Assembly: GCA_016199985.1 (NCBI GenBank) | Contig: JACQFQ010000043.1 | Coordinates: 124,001 to 188,000 of the forward strand | Origin: Verrucomicrobiota bacterium | Lineage (GTDB): Bacteria > Verrucomicrobiota > Verrucomicrobiia > Limisphaerales > UBA11320 | DNA length: 64,000 nt | Direction: 5' to 3' | Shown here: positions 9,312 through 17,862 of the stretch, piece after piece | Numbering within the stretch: position 1 is the first letter of the stretch | Layout: every line of letters starts with the position of its first letter | Notes under the pieces: model-generated | Told to the model about the DNA's origin: nothing | Databases searched by the model: none | Seen by the model: only the letters and a program-made list of their open reading frames with translations | Made by a program: the position numbers and the translations under genes

Positions 9312-10046
9312 ATGCATATCCAACTCCAGAGCGTCACCAAGCGCTACGGCTCCGTTCGCGCCCTTGACGCGGTTTCATTTGAGATCCTTCCCGGCCAGGT
9401 GGTCGCTGTGTTGGGGCAGAATGGGGCCGGGAAGACGACCTTGCTTCGCATCCTGGCCGGCGTGGCGGGGACCGATCGAGGCGAGATTCTCTACGACGGC
9501 GAGCCATTTCGACGCGAGAACCTCGGACAAAGAACCCGGTTGCGCTTTCTCCCTGATTTCCCACCGCTCTTTCCTGGTGAAACGGTTTTGAGGAACATCG
9601 GCATCGTGCTTCGACTTTACGACGCCGATGGAGCCGGGGCCGAAGAACGCATTCTTGCCCTCCTGGAAGAGTTTGATCTCCTTCCCTTCGCGGAGGCCTC
9701 AGCGCACACTTTGTCCCGCGGACAGGCCTATAAGGTCGCTCTCGTCAGCCTCATCGCCGCGGACCCCGAGCTTTGGCTGCTCGATGAGCCGCTGGCGTCG
9801 GGGATGGATCCGCTGGGAATCAGCGCGTTTCGACGACATGTCAAGGCCGCGGCTGGCCGCGGCCGCACCATCCTGTTCTCCACCCAGCTGCTGGACACGG
9901 CTGAACGCATCGCCGACAGAGTCGCGCTCATCTCGCGCGGCGCTCTGCGCGCTTTTGAGACTGTGGCGTCCCTGAGGGAGCGGGCAACCGCCGGAGAGGG
10001 CGCGCTCGACGCCCTCTTTCTCAGGCTCCGTGACGAAGCTCCATGA
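9312..10046 (+). CDS. ABC transporter ATP-binding protein
   Basis: ATPase of an ABC-2-type exporter or membrane-modifying transporter. Residues 1-200 form the ABC domain: Walker A is GQNGAGKTTLLRIL, the signature is LSRGQAYKVAL (a variant of LSGGQ), and Walker B is LWLLDEPLASGMDP. The ATG at 9312 gives 244 aa; an upstream in-frame start at 9270 adds 14 residues before the natural beginning MHIQLQSVTKRYG. It overlaps the next gene by four bases (ATGA), so ATPase and membrane partner are made together. The substrate is not predictable. Confidence 0.92.
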   Translation: MHIQLQSVTKRYGSVRALDAVSFEILPGQVVAVLGQNGAGKTTLLRILAGVAGTDRGEILYDGEPFRRENLGQRTRLRFLPDFPPLFPGETVLRNIGIVLRLYDADGAGAEERILALLEEFDLLPFAEASAHTLSRGQAYKVALVSLIAADPELWLLDEPLASGMDPLGISAFRRHVKAAAGRGRTILFSTQLLDTAERIADRVALISRGALRAFETVASLRERATAGEGALDALFLRLRDEAP

Positions 10047-11773
10047 CGCCGGCCATTCACAACGCGACGCTCGAGAAAGATCTGCGGGAAAGAATCGGCC
10101 GCCGGCTGCTCGACCTCCCGGATCAAAGATCAGAAGCTCGCGCGGTCGGCCGTAACGCCAGATCCCGCAAATTGCGGCGGTTCCTATCCGGGGCCCTGTT
10201 GCTCGGCTTGGGCTGCGCCCTCGTGTACTTCGTTCAGGTGACTCCTTCCCTTCAGCCTTCGGGACGCCTGGGAACTTTGTGCTTTCTGTCCCTGTGGTCG
10301 ACAATTCTGTGGCGAGGCGTGCTCTGTCGCCACCTTTTCCAATCTCCTGACTTGCTCGCTTGGGCCCTCCTTCCAGCAAACCCCCAAGTCGTGCTGGACC
10401 GACAGCTCCGCCGCGGGCTCAACGGCTCTCTCGCGGCTCATGGAATACTACTAGGCGTCGGACTGACCCTCGGGCTTGCCTGGAGTTTCAGTGGGTGGGG
10501 GGCTGTCGTTGGCGTGGTTTTGGCAGCCCTTTTTTGGGTGACGTTGCGCAGCAGCGCTCTGCTGATGACCGTGTGGCGTGTCCTTGCTCCATTGGAGCTC
10601 TTTGTATGGGCGACTTTGTGGTTCAGTCTCCCGATCTTCTACATCGCTCCCCTGCGCCTGCTCTTCGTGGGCTTCATGAACGAGTATGGCGACATCCTTT
10701 CCTATGTCTTGCCCTTTGGCTGGATCCTCAGGGCGTTTGAAGCGGCGCAGCGCGCATTGCCACCCGAGAATCTCCTTCTGCTCTTGCCCGTTTTTGCGCT
10801 GTTCATGATCTCCCGAGGGCTCCTGCCTCGCCTGAAATCACGGCTGGTTATCCTCGAGGCGCCATTGCTGTCTCACGCAGGCGCGACGCAGGAGGGGGCT
10901 CGACCGGATGCCGGCGCCTCCTCCGCTCCCGCTGAAGGGACGCAGGATTCCCTGACTTCATCATCATCGCCCGAGGCGGAGCGGATTCGCTCGAGAGCGT
11001 TCCTTTACGCAGCCTGGGCGCAAGGCCCCTTGAGCGCCCTGGACAAGGCTTGGCTGGCCTGGCTCTCTCCAAGACAGCGCCTCCTAGTGGAATGCTTTCT
11101 TTGGGCGCCTCCCGGGCTGGCCCGTGTGTGGATCTCCGCAGCGAAAACCCTCTCCATCGGATTCGCGCTTGGCGCGGTGCTCGGACAGCGCGATCAGGGT
11201 GTGGGTCGGTGGACTTGGGTTCTCACCGCCGCGTATGTTACGTTGCGCACTTTTCCGGAATTCCTCGGGCCATTGCTCACCTCGCGATCCAGCGTGGGCG
11301 CGGAGATGCCTCAGCTCATCCTCCAGCCCGTGGCCTTGCGGGAGTTGCAGGGGCTGACGTGGAAATTCTCCTGGGCGCTGGGCGCGAGCCTGATGCCGCT
11401 GGTCTTGCTCTACGGCCTGGGTGTGGGCTGTCTTAGCCCCGACGCGCTGGCGCTTCACACCACGCAGGCTTTCAAATGGGTGACGTTCCTGCCGCTCGCG
11501 CACCAGTTCAGCCTCCTCGCCGCCGTGTCGGGCACGACGAACGACACTGAGCGGTTCAGGTTTTCCTGGTTTGTTGCGATCTGCCTCATCATCGGGCTCT
11601 TGCTCGGCGGACTCGGCTTCGTCCTGCGCGCGACGATTTACACAGACTTCTGGTCCTGGGTGTCGGTGGCCGTTGTCTGGATGTTCTGGGGCGCCATTCC
11701 TTGGGTTTATAGGAAGGCTTTCGATCGCCGGTGGTTTGACTGCTGTCGGAAGGATCGCGCCTCGTCCGCATAG
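10043..11773 (+). CDS. Large multispanning membrane protein, putative ABC permease
   Basis: Partner of the ATPase just upstream, overlapping it by ATGA. The 576-aa protein begins with a basic cytoplasmic segment (residues 1-45). It then has two blocks of hydrophobic helices, about residues 48-265 and 355-570, separated by a polar ~90-residue cytoplasmic loop rich in Ser, Ala and Glu (TQEGARPDAGASSAPAEG). That two-bundle plan is longer than a usual ABC-2 permease (~250-400 aa) and suggests a fused or duplicated permease. I do not recognise a specific family; the functional assignment rests mainly on the coupling with the ATPase. Confidence 0.65.
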   Translation: MTPAIHNATLEKDLRERIGRRLLDLPDQRSEARAVGRNARSRKLRRFLSGALLLGLGCALVYFVQVTPSLQPSGRLGTLCFLSLWSTILWRGVLCRHLFQSPDLLAWALLPANPQVVLDRQLRRGLNGSLAAHGILLGVGLTLGLAWSFSGWGAVVGVVLAALFWVTLRSSALLMTVWRVLAPLELFVWATLWFSLPIFYIAPLRLLFVGFMNEYGDILSYVLPFGWILRAFEAAQRALPPENLLLLLPVFALFMISRGLLPRLKSRLVILEAPLLSHAGATQEGARPDAGASSAPAEGTQDSLTSSSSPEAERIRSRAFLYAAWAQGPLSALDKAWLAWLSPRQRLLVECFLWAPPGLARVWISAAKTLSIGFALGAVLGQRDQGVGRWTWVLTAAYVTLRTFPEFLGPLLTSRSSVGAEMPQLILQPVALRELQGLTWKFSWALGASLMPLVLLYGLGVGCLSPDALALHTTQAFKWVTFLPLAHQFSLLAAVSGTTNDTERFRFSWFVAICLIIGLLLGGLGFVLRATIYTDFWSWVSVAVVWMFWGAIPWVYRKAFDRRWFDCCRKDRASSA

Positions 11774-11806
11774 GCAGGCGAACCTTCGCCACATATCCGA
11801 TGAGCC

Positions 11807-12598
11807 ATGTCAAAGAGACCGAGAATGAACCTCAAGCCGCCGCCGCGGGAGGCGCAGCGCGTGGGGTTGGCGCGCGCTTTGTCCAAGCTGGGATTCTGTT
11901 CGCGCAGCCAGGGCGTTGAGCTCGTGCGGTCCGGACGCGTCAGCGTCAATGGTCAGCGACGCACGGATCCGGAGTGGCCGACGCGCGTGGGGCATGATCG
12001 GATGGAGGTCGGGGGTGAACGCGTTGCCAGCGCCGAGATGATTTACATCCTGTTGAACAAGCCCAGGGGCCTTGTGACCACGGCTTCGGATGAGAAGGGC
12101 CGTCCGACTGTCTACCAATGCTTTGATGGCCATGGGCTCCCGTTCCTCGGCCCTGTGGGACGGCTCGACCAAGCGAGCGAGGGCTTGTTGCTTTTCACCA
12201 ACGACACCCGGTTCGCCCATGGAGTGACGGAGCCTTCCGTCGGCTTGGAGAAGCGCTATCATGTCCAGATCGCCCGCGTGGCTGACGACGACCTTCTCAG
12301 CCGCATGGTCTCGGGTGTTCTTGTGGACGGGGAGCGGTTGTTCGCCAAGAGAGCCAAGCGCGTCCGCTCCGGCGACAAGAACAGCTGGGTCGAGCTTGTG
12401 TTGGATGAAGGAAGGAATCGTCACATCCGGCGCCTGCTGCAGGCGCTGGGCGTGGAAGTGAAGCGGCTGATCCGCGTCTCGATTGGAACCTTGCAACTGG
12501 GCGCTCTGCCCAAAGGAGCCTTCCGTCACCTCACGAGCGCCGAGATCCAGAGTCTCCAGCGAGCCTCCAAGACCCCCTCCTCCCCCTCTTCACCCTAA
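11807..12598 (+). CDS. RsuA/RluB-E-F family rRNA pseudouridine synthase
   Basis: Converts a uridine in rRNA to pseudouridine. The 263-aa protein has an N-terminal S4 RNA-binding domain (GLARALSKLGFCSRSQGVEL, about residues 20-75). The catalytic domain contains GRLDQASEGLLLFTND, where the Asp is the nucleophile of this family. The C-terminal WVELVLDEGRNRHIRRL segment is the usual RsuA/RluB signature. The exact target base cannot be decided by eye. A Ser/Pro-rich tail of about ten residues ends the protein. Confidence 0.92.
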   Translation: MSKRPRMNLKPPPREAQRVGLARALSKLGFCSRSQGVELVRSGRVSVNGQRRTDPEWPTRVGHDRMEVGGERVASAEMIYILLNKPRGLVTTASDEKGRPTVYQCFDGHGLPFLGPVGRLDQASEGLLLFTNDTRFAHGVTEPSVGLEKRYHVQIARVADDDLLSRMVSGVLVDGERLFAKRAKRVRSGDKNSWVELVLDEGRNRHIRRLLQALGVEVKRLIRVSIGTLQLGALPKGAFRHLTSAEIQSLQRASKTPSSPSSP

Positions 12599-12670
12599 TC
12601 GTAGTCCGCTCATACCGCACGCCAACGCGGCCGGGGTTATGATTACAATTGGGGAGGGAAGCATGAGGCC

Positions 12671-13981
12671 ATGCCCCCCGCCCGATGGCCTTGCGTGCGC
12701 CTTCTCCGTCGTTCACACTCCGCCCCCGTGCTCGTTCTTGAACGATTCTCTTTCGGGGTTGGCGACCGCTTCGCTCATCAGGCGAAGGCGCAGTTGCAGG
12801 CCTTCCTTCAACTTCAATCGCAAGGGGTCCAGGTCATCCCTGTGTGGAACAAGTCCAATCGGGAGCACACGTTCATCGGCTCCGAGCCGCAGAGCGTCCG
12901 CGACGCCGCGCAGTCGGCCGTGCTCCACCTCAAATGGCCGCATGCGTGGCATGTGGACGCTGATCACATCCGGCTCCAGACGGTGGACCGATTTCTCGCG
13001 CCGTCCGATTTCTTCACCATCGACGTCGCGGACAGCATCGGCCAGCCTGCGCCCGCTGACCAAGTCGCCGCATTTGTAAAGAGGCATCCCGAGCTCGCCG
13101 GCGTCTGCGAGATTCCAGGAATCGCGAAGCCGTTCGTGATCACGGCCGCCGAGGTCGCGCGGGTCGCAACCCAGTATTTGTCCGCTGTTCGAGAAGCGGG
13201 GGAGATCTTCCGCCACATCGCCTCGAGGAAGGGCGGAAAGGAGGGATTCATCGCCGAGGTTTCCATGGACGAGACCGATGCGCCTCAAACCCCTCCCGAG
13301 CTCTTGATCATTCTTGTGGCGCTCGCGGATGAGGGCGTTCCTGTTCAAACCATCGCGCCCAAGTTCACGGGGCGGTTCAACAAGGGCGTCGACTATGTGG
13401 GCGACCTCAAGCGGTTCAGAAGGGAGTTTAACGACGATCTCGCCGTGATTCGTCACGCCATCGCGCGCTACGGTCTTCCGGCGAACCTGAAGCTCAGCGT
13501 TCACAGCGGCAGCGACAAGTTCTCCCTCTATCCGATCATCCGGGAGTCGCTGGGACGCGCCGGGGCGGGGCTTCACATCAAGACCGCCGGCACCACATGG
13601 CTGGAAGAGCTCATCGGGCTCGCCGAGTCGGGGGGCAAGGCCCTTCAGCTGGCGCAGGAGATTTACGCTCAGGCTCTGGAGCATGTCGATGAGCTCTGCG
13701 GCCCTTACGCGACGGTCATCGACATCGACCGCACCCGCCTGCCCTCCGCGATCGCGGTGCGCCAGTGGACCGGCGATCAGTTCGCCAGCGCGCTTCGCCA
13801 TATCCCGGGACATCCGGAATTCAACCCCCACCTCCGGCAGCTCCTGCACGTCGCGTTCAAGCTGGCCGCCAAGCAAGGGCGTCGCTACACCGACCTCCTC
13901 AAAGCCAACGAGGCGGTCGTGGCGCGCAACGTCACGCAGAATCTTTTTGAACGTCACCTGAAGCCTCTCTTCCTCGGATGA
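12671..13981 (+). CDS. uxaE: Tagaturonate epimerase-like protein (UxaE family)
   Basis: Likely epimerises D-tagaturonate to D-fructuronate in galacturonate catabolism, as described for the UxaE family. The 436-aa protein has the family's long TIM-barrel-like body with FGVGDRFAHQAKAQLQAF near the start, AEVSMDETDAPQTPPELL in the middle and the segment LKLSVHSGSDKFSLYPII, whose His/Ser/Lys residues look active-site like. I keep the ATG at 12671; a GTG at 12728 (417 aa) fits the family beginning about as well. It overlaps the following aldo/keto reductase by ATGA. Assignment is from memory of the family pattern, so it is good for family and moderate for substrate. Confidence 0.75.
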   Translation: MPPARWPCVRLLRRSHSAPVLVLERFSFGVGDRFAHQAKAQLQAFLQLQSQGVQVIPVWNKSNREHTFIGSEPQSVRDAAQSAVLHLKWPHAWHVDADHIRLQTVDRFLAPSDFFTIDVADSIGQPAPADQVAAFVKRHPELAGVCEIPGIAKPFVITAAEVARVATQYLSAVREAGEIFRHIASRKGGKEGFIAEVSMDETDAPQTPPELLIILVALADEGVPVQTIAPKFTGRFNKGVDYVGDLKRFRREFNDDLAVIRHAIARYGLPANLKLSVHSGSDKFSLYPIIRESLGRAGAGLHIKTAGTTWLEELIGLAESGGKALQLAQEIYAQALEHVDELCGPYATVIDIDRTRLPSAIAVRQWTGDQFASALRHIPGHPEFNPHLRQLLHVAFKLAAKQGRRYTDLLKANEAVVARNVTQNLFERHLKPLFLG

Positions 13982-14910
13982 AAACACGCCCTCTCGGAAA
14001 CACCGGACTTCAGGTGCCGATCCTCAGCTTCGGCGCTTCCTCCCTCGGACAGGAGTTTCGCAGCGTGACGATGGAAGACGCGTTGCAAAGCGTGCGCGTG
14101 GCCCTGGACTGCGGCCTCACTTTTATCGACACCTCGCCCTTCTATGGCCGTGGCATGAGCGAGGTTCTGCTGGGAGTCGCGCTGCGCGATGCGCCGCGTG
14201 ATCAGTATCTGCTCTGCACCAAGCTGGGCCGCTATGATCTGGCTCATTTTGATTTCAGCGCGAAGCGCGTTGCGGAGAGCGTCGACGTGAGTCTTCACCG
14301 GCTGCGCACCGATCACCTCGACGTCATCCTCTGCCACGACATCGAGTTCACGCCCATGCAACAGATCGTGGATGAGACGCTGCCCGCGCTGCGCAGGATT
14401 CAGCGGCAAGGCAAGGCGCGCCACATTGGTTTCAGCGGATATCCTCAAAAGATCTTCCGCTTCATCTGCGATCAGGCGCCGGTGGACTGCGTTCTGAGCT
14501 ACAACCAATACACGCTCCAGAACGATCGCTTCGCGAGCGAGACCGTGCCGTATCTGAAGAAGAAGGGCGTTGGGGCGATGAACGCGGGCCCGTTCAGCGC
14601 GCGGCTGCTGACCAACGCTCCGCTGCCGGCCTGGCTCAAGGAGCCCGAGGACGTCAAGGCCGCCGCGCGCAAAGCCGCGGCCCACTGCCAGCAGAGGGGC
14701 GTGGACATTGCTCAGCTGGCGTTGCAATTCAGTCTGGCTCACCCTGACATCGCGACAACGATCGCCGGCAGCGCCAATCCCGAGAACATCCGCAAATGGG
14801 CCCGGTGGGCCGAACAGCCGATCGACGAGCAGCTCCTGCGGGAAGTGCTCGCGATTTTCCAGCCCGTGAAAAACATCGGTCACGTCGAAGGCCTGGCCGA
14901 GAACAACTGA
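13978..14910 (+). CDS. Aldo/keto reductase, sugar dehydrogenase-like
   Basis: NAD(P)-dependent aldo/keto reductase, 310 aa, cytoplasmic. The catalytic tetrad is visible: Asp in FIDTSPFYGRG, Tyr in the same motif, Lys in LCTKLGRY and His in VILCHDIEF. The overall pattern resembles the L-galactose/L-fucose/D-threo-aldose 1-dehydrogenase branch. It is translationally coupled to the tagaturonate-epimerase-like gene (ATGA overlap), which points to a joint role in a uronate or deoxysugar pathway. That link is inference. Confidence 0.88.
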   Translation: MKTRPLGNTGLQVPILSFGASSLGQEFRSVTMEDALQSVRVALDCGLTFIDTSPFYGRGMSEVLLGVALRDAPRDQYLLCTKLGRYDLAHFDFSAKRVAESVDVSLHRLRTDHLDVILCHDIEFTPMQQIVDETLPALRRIQRQGKARHIGFSGYPQKIFRFICDQAPVDCVLSYNQYTLQNDRFASETVPYLKKKGVGAMNAGPFSARLLTNAPLPAWLKEPEDVKAAARKAAAHCQQRGVDIAQLALQFSLAHPDIATTIAGSANPENIRKWARWAEQPIDEQLLREVLAIFQPVKNIGHVEGLAENN

Positions 14911-15043
14911 GCGTTGGCGCAAATCCCTGAGGAAGCTCCGGCCCCTGCCTCAGGCGACCCGGCGGTATCGGCGACCCGGAAGAGAAGAGTCGCGTTTGCG
15001 AAAGAGCTGTCCGTTTTTCGACGTGGAGGGCTACGATCCGGCG

Positions 15044-15748
15044 CTACAGGAAATATCCCAACTCGCGCAACGAAATGAAATCGCGGGGGCGTTGGTCGGT
15101 TCGCTCGCCCAGGATGACATGGTCGAGGAGTTCGATCTTCAGCAATTGACCGGCGCGGATGAGATCGCGCGTGACTCGGATGTCGGCGTCCGACGGGGTG
15201 GGGTCGCCGCTCGGATGGTTGTGCGCCACGATCAACGCCGCCGCATTGTGCGCCACCGCGGATCGAAAGACTTCCCTCGGGTGAACCAACAGAGTGTCCA
15301 AGGTGCCTTGCGACACTTGCTCCACCCGGATCAATCGTCGGCGCGTGTTGAGCAACACAATTTGAAAAGTCTCCACGGTCAACCCCCGCGCGCCCTCGCG
15401 AAGCAAATCCGCCACGGCTTCCGGCGTGTTCAGCAGAGGGGCCTCACGACGGATCTCGTCCGCCATGCGTCGCGCGAGCGTGAAGGCCGCTTGCAGCGCG
15501 ATGGCTTTATCGGGCCCGATTCCCCGGACCTTTTGAATCTCCTCAAGCCGCGCCGCCGCGAGCTCGTGCAGGGAAGGATGGCGTCGGATCAACTCCTCCG
15601 CCATCTGTACGGCGGAGACGCCCTTCATTCCGGTCCTGAGCAGAATGGCGATCAGTTCGGAATCGCGCAACGCTTCCGCTCCCAAGGCGGCGAGGCGCTC
15701 GCGGGGACGATCATGCGACGGCAGGTCCTTGATACGAAAACTCTCCAT
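15044..15748 (-). CDS. radC: RadC family (JAB/MPN) protein
   Basis: Widespread protein historically named DNA repair protein RadC, of unsettled function. The 234-aa form starts at the ATG at 15748 (MESFRIKDLP, the standard beginning); an upstream start would add 16 odd residues. An N-terminal UPF0758 helix-hairpin-helix region (VRGIGPDKAIALQAAF) is followed by the JAB metalloprotease-like domain with its zinc motif HNHPSGDPTPSDAD and an upstream Glu. No mobile element is adjacent; radC-like genes are often found in such settings. Confidence 0.93.
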   Translation of the reverse strand: MESFRIKDLPSHDRPRERLAALGAEALRDSELIAILLRTGMKGVSAVQMAEELIRRHPSLHELAAARLEEIQKVRGIGPDKAIALQAAFTLARRMADEIRREAPLLNTPEAVADLLREGARGLTVETFQIVLLNTRRRLIRVEQVSQGTLDTLLVHPREVFRSAVAHNAAALIVAHNHPSGDPTPSDADIRVTRDLIRAGQLLKIELLDHVILGERTDQRPRDFISLRELGYFL

Positions 15749-15885
15749 GGCGGGAGATGCGTAGCACAGGCGCTTCCCCAAGGGGAAGCGAAACATCCGG
15801 GTTTACAGCCTCCAGGGCGCCGCGTAGCGTCCCGCGTCTTGGATCGCCATCCAGGGGTCCGACTGAAATCAATCGCCGCATCTGA

Positions 15886-16572
15886 ATGATTCTCGCTTTT
15901 CTTACAGGCTGTCTTGCCGGGACGCTGCATGTGGTGTCGGGGCCGGATCATCTGGCGGCCCTCGCGCCGCTCGCCGCTTCCGGGCGCGAAAGGCCCTGGA
16001 AGGCCGGGCTGAAATGGGGCTTCGGCCATAGCGCCGGCGTGGCTTTGGTTGGATTGATTCTTCTGCTTTCCAAGGAACGGCTTCACATCGACTTGTTTTC
16101 CGCCTGGGCTGAGGTTCTTGTGGGCGTCGCGCTTTGCGGCGTCGGAGTCTGGGGTTTGCGTCGCGCCTTGTCGCGTCAGTTGCATCTGCACGTCCACGCG
16201 CACGGCGATCGACAGCACATTCACTTCCACACGCACTCTCCCGAGACGCGACACCGAGCCAACGATCCCGCCGCTCATCAGCATGGCCATGCGGCCCTGG
16301 CGGTGGGAACGCTTCATGGTTTCGCTGGGAGCTCCCATTTCTTCGGGGTTCTCCCCGCGCTCGCTCTGCCAGGGGTTGCCGCCGGGGCGATCTATCTCCT
16401 GGGTTACTCGGCGGGAACCATCGCGGCCATGTCGCTTTACTCCGAAGGCATCCATCGACTCACGACCGCGGCCCTGCGGTTCGGACTCCGACCCTACCGT
16501 ATCGCGCTCTCGCTCCTCGCCACAGTCTCGCTGGGAACTGGGCTGTTCTGGATTGTGGACTCGCTGCGGTGA
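15886..16572 (+). CDS. NicO/UreH-type nickel-cobalt transporter-like protein
   Basis: Inner-membrane protein of 228 aa with about six helices. Helix 1 contains HVVSGPDHLAAL, the H-x4-D-H motif of nickel/cobalt transporters, and helix 2 has GFGHSAGVAL. A His-rich cytoplasmic loop follows around residues 98-145 (HLHVHAHGD, HIHFHTHS, HQHGHAA), typical of metal-binding loops in NicO/RcnA-type carriers. Whether it imports or exports metal is not readable. It lies 82 bp before galK on the same strand, so read-through is possible, though the function is unrelated. Confidence 0.82.
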   Translation: MILAFLTGCLAGTLHVVSGPDHLAALAPLAASGRERPWKAGLKWGFGHSAGVALVGLILLLSKERLHIDLFSAWAEVLVGVALCGVGVWGLRRALSRQLHLHVHAHGDRQHIHFHTHSPETRHRANDPAAHQHGHAALAVGTLHGFAGSSHFFGVLPALALPGVAAGAIYLLGYSAGTIAAMSLYSEGIHRLTTAALRFGLRPYRIALSLLATVSLGTGLFWIVDSLR

Positions 16573-16654
16573 GCGGGACTCCCGCTAGAGCCCTCGATTC
16601 TCCGATTGCCCCGCGCCGCGGCTTGGCCGAGGATCGCGGCTCACATTCCGAGCC

Positions 16655-17833
16655 ATGCCGCTGCATTCACTCGCCCTTGAGGCGATCCGTCAGTTCACCA
16701 ATCACTACGGTGTGCCTCCCGCCTGCCTCGCCGCCGCGCCGGGGCGCGTGAATCTCATCGGCGAACACACCGACTACAACGACGGCTTTGTGCTGCCCAT
16801 GGCGATTGATCGCTACACCGTCCTCGCCGCCCGGCCGCAATCCGATCCCAGAATCGAGTTGATCAGCTCAGCGGCTCCGGGGCAACCCGCCTCCTTTCTT
16901 CTTTCCGCGCCCCTCGCGCCCGGCGAACCGCGTTGGGCCAATTATTCCAAAGGCGTGGCGGCCGGGTTTCAAAACCGCCAACTCCCGGTGCGCGGTTTCG
17001 TCGGTTGGGTCCACTCCGATGTCCCTCTCGGCGGAGGACTCTCGAGCAGCGCCTCGCTGGAGGTCGCCACAGCCACCGCGCTGGAAACCCTGGGCGCCCG
17101 TCCCTTGGATCCCGCGCTGAAAGCCCTCATCTGTCAGGAGGCTGAACATCGCTTCGCCGGCGTGCCTTGCGGGATCATGGATCAGTTCGCGTCGGTGATG
17201 GCGCGCGAGGACCATCTGCTTCTCATCGACTGCCGGTCCCGGATCGCCACGCCGGCGCCGATGCGGGATCCGCGCGTCGCGGTTCTGATCCTCAACACGA
17301 ACGTGAAGCATGATCTCGCCAGCGGCGCCTACGCCGAGCGTCGCGCTCAGTGCGAAACGGCGGCGCGAAGGATGGGGCTGACGAGTCTGCGCGATTGTTC
17401 CATGGCGCTTCTCGCGAAGGCGGCGAGCGCATTGGACCCGCTCCTCCTCCGTCGCGCGCGTCACGTCGTCACCGAGAACGCCCGCACCCAGCAAGCCGTG
17501 GAGGCCGCCGGTCGCAACGACTGGACGACCTTCGGCGAGCTCATGCGGCTGAGCCACGCCTCGCTGCGGCATGACTACGAAGTCAGCTGCGCGGAACTGG
17601 ACACGATCGTCGAGGCCGCCGAGGCTTTGGGACGCGACGCGGGAGTGTATGGATGCCGGATGACAGGCGGCGGGTTCGGCGGATGCGCCGTGGCGCTCGT
17701 CGCGCGCGAGAAGGTTGAGAGCGTGGCTGAGGAAATCACCCGACGCTACAGCGCGCGGACCGGCATCAAAGCCTCCTGGTTCAGCTCCCGGCCGGTGGGC
17801 GGGGCGAGAGCCTTGGATATGGACCCACTCTGA
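16655..17833 (+). CDS. galK: Galactokinase
   Basis: Phosphorylates galactose to galactose-1-phosphate (Leloir pathway). The 392-aa GHMP kinase has all three signatures: the galactokinase motif GRVNLIGEHTDYNDGF near residue 30, the ATP loop PLGGGLSSSASLEV near residue 125, and the C-terminal MTGGGFGGCAVAL near residue 345. It heads a run of same-strand genes (ytfR, ytfT, yjfF, ytfQ, GH43, galT), separated from ytfR by 29 bp. galE and galM are not in the window. Confidence 0.97.
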   Translation: MPLHSLALEAIRQFTNHYGVPPACLAAAPGRVNLIGEHTDYNDGFVLPMAIDRYTVLAARPQSDPRIELISSAAPGQPASFLLSAPLAPGEPRWANYSKGVAAGFQNRQLPVRGFVGWVHSDVPLGGGLSSSASLEVATATALETLGARPLDPALKALICQEAEHRFAGVPCGIMDQFASVMAREDHLLLIDCRSRIATPAPMRDPRVAVLILNTNVKHDLASGAYAERRAQCETAARRMGLTSLRDCSMALLAKAASALDPLLLRRARHVVTENARTQQAVEAAGRNDWTTFGELMRLSHASLRHDYEVSCAELDTIVEAAEALGRDAGVYGCRMTGGGFGGCAVALVAREKVESVAEEITRRYSARTGIKASWFSSRPVGGARALDMDPL

Positions 17834-17862
17834 CCTGCGCGCGGGCGCGAAGAAGCATCCTC

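Noticed and set aside
12713-13987. A 424-codon minus-strand frame.
   Set aside because: Complete shadow of the tagaturonate-epimerase-like gene; no family features.
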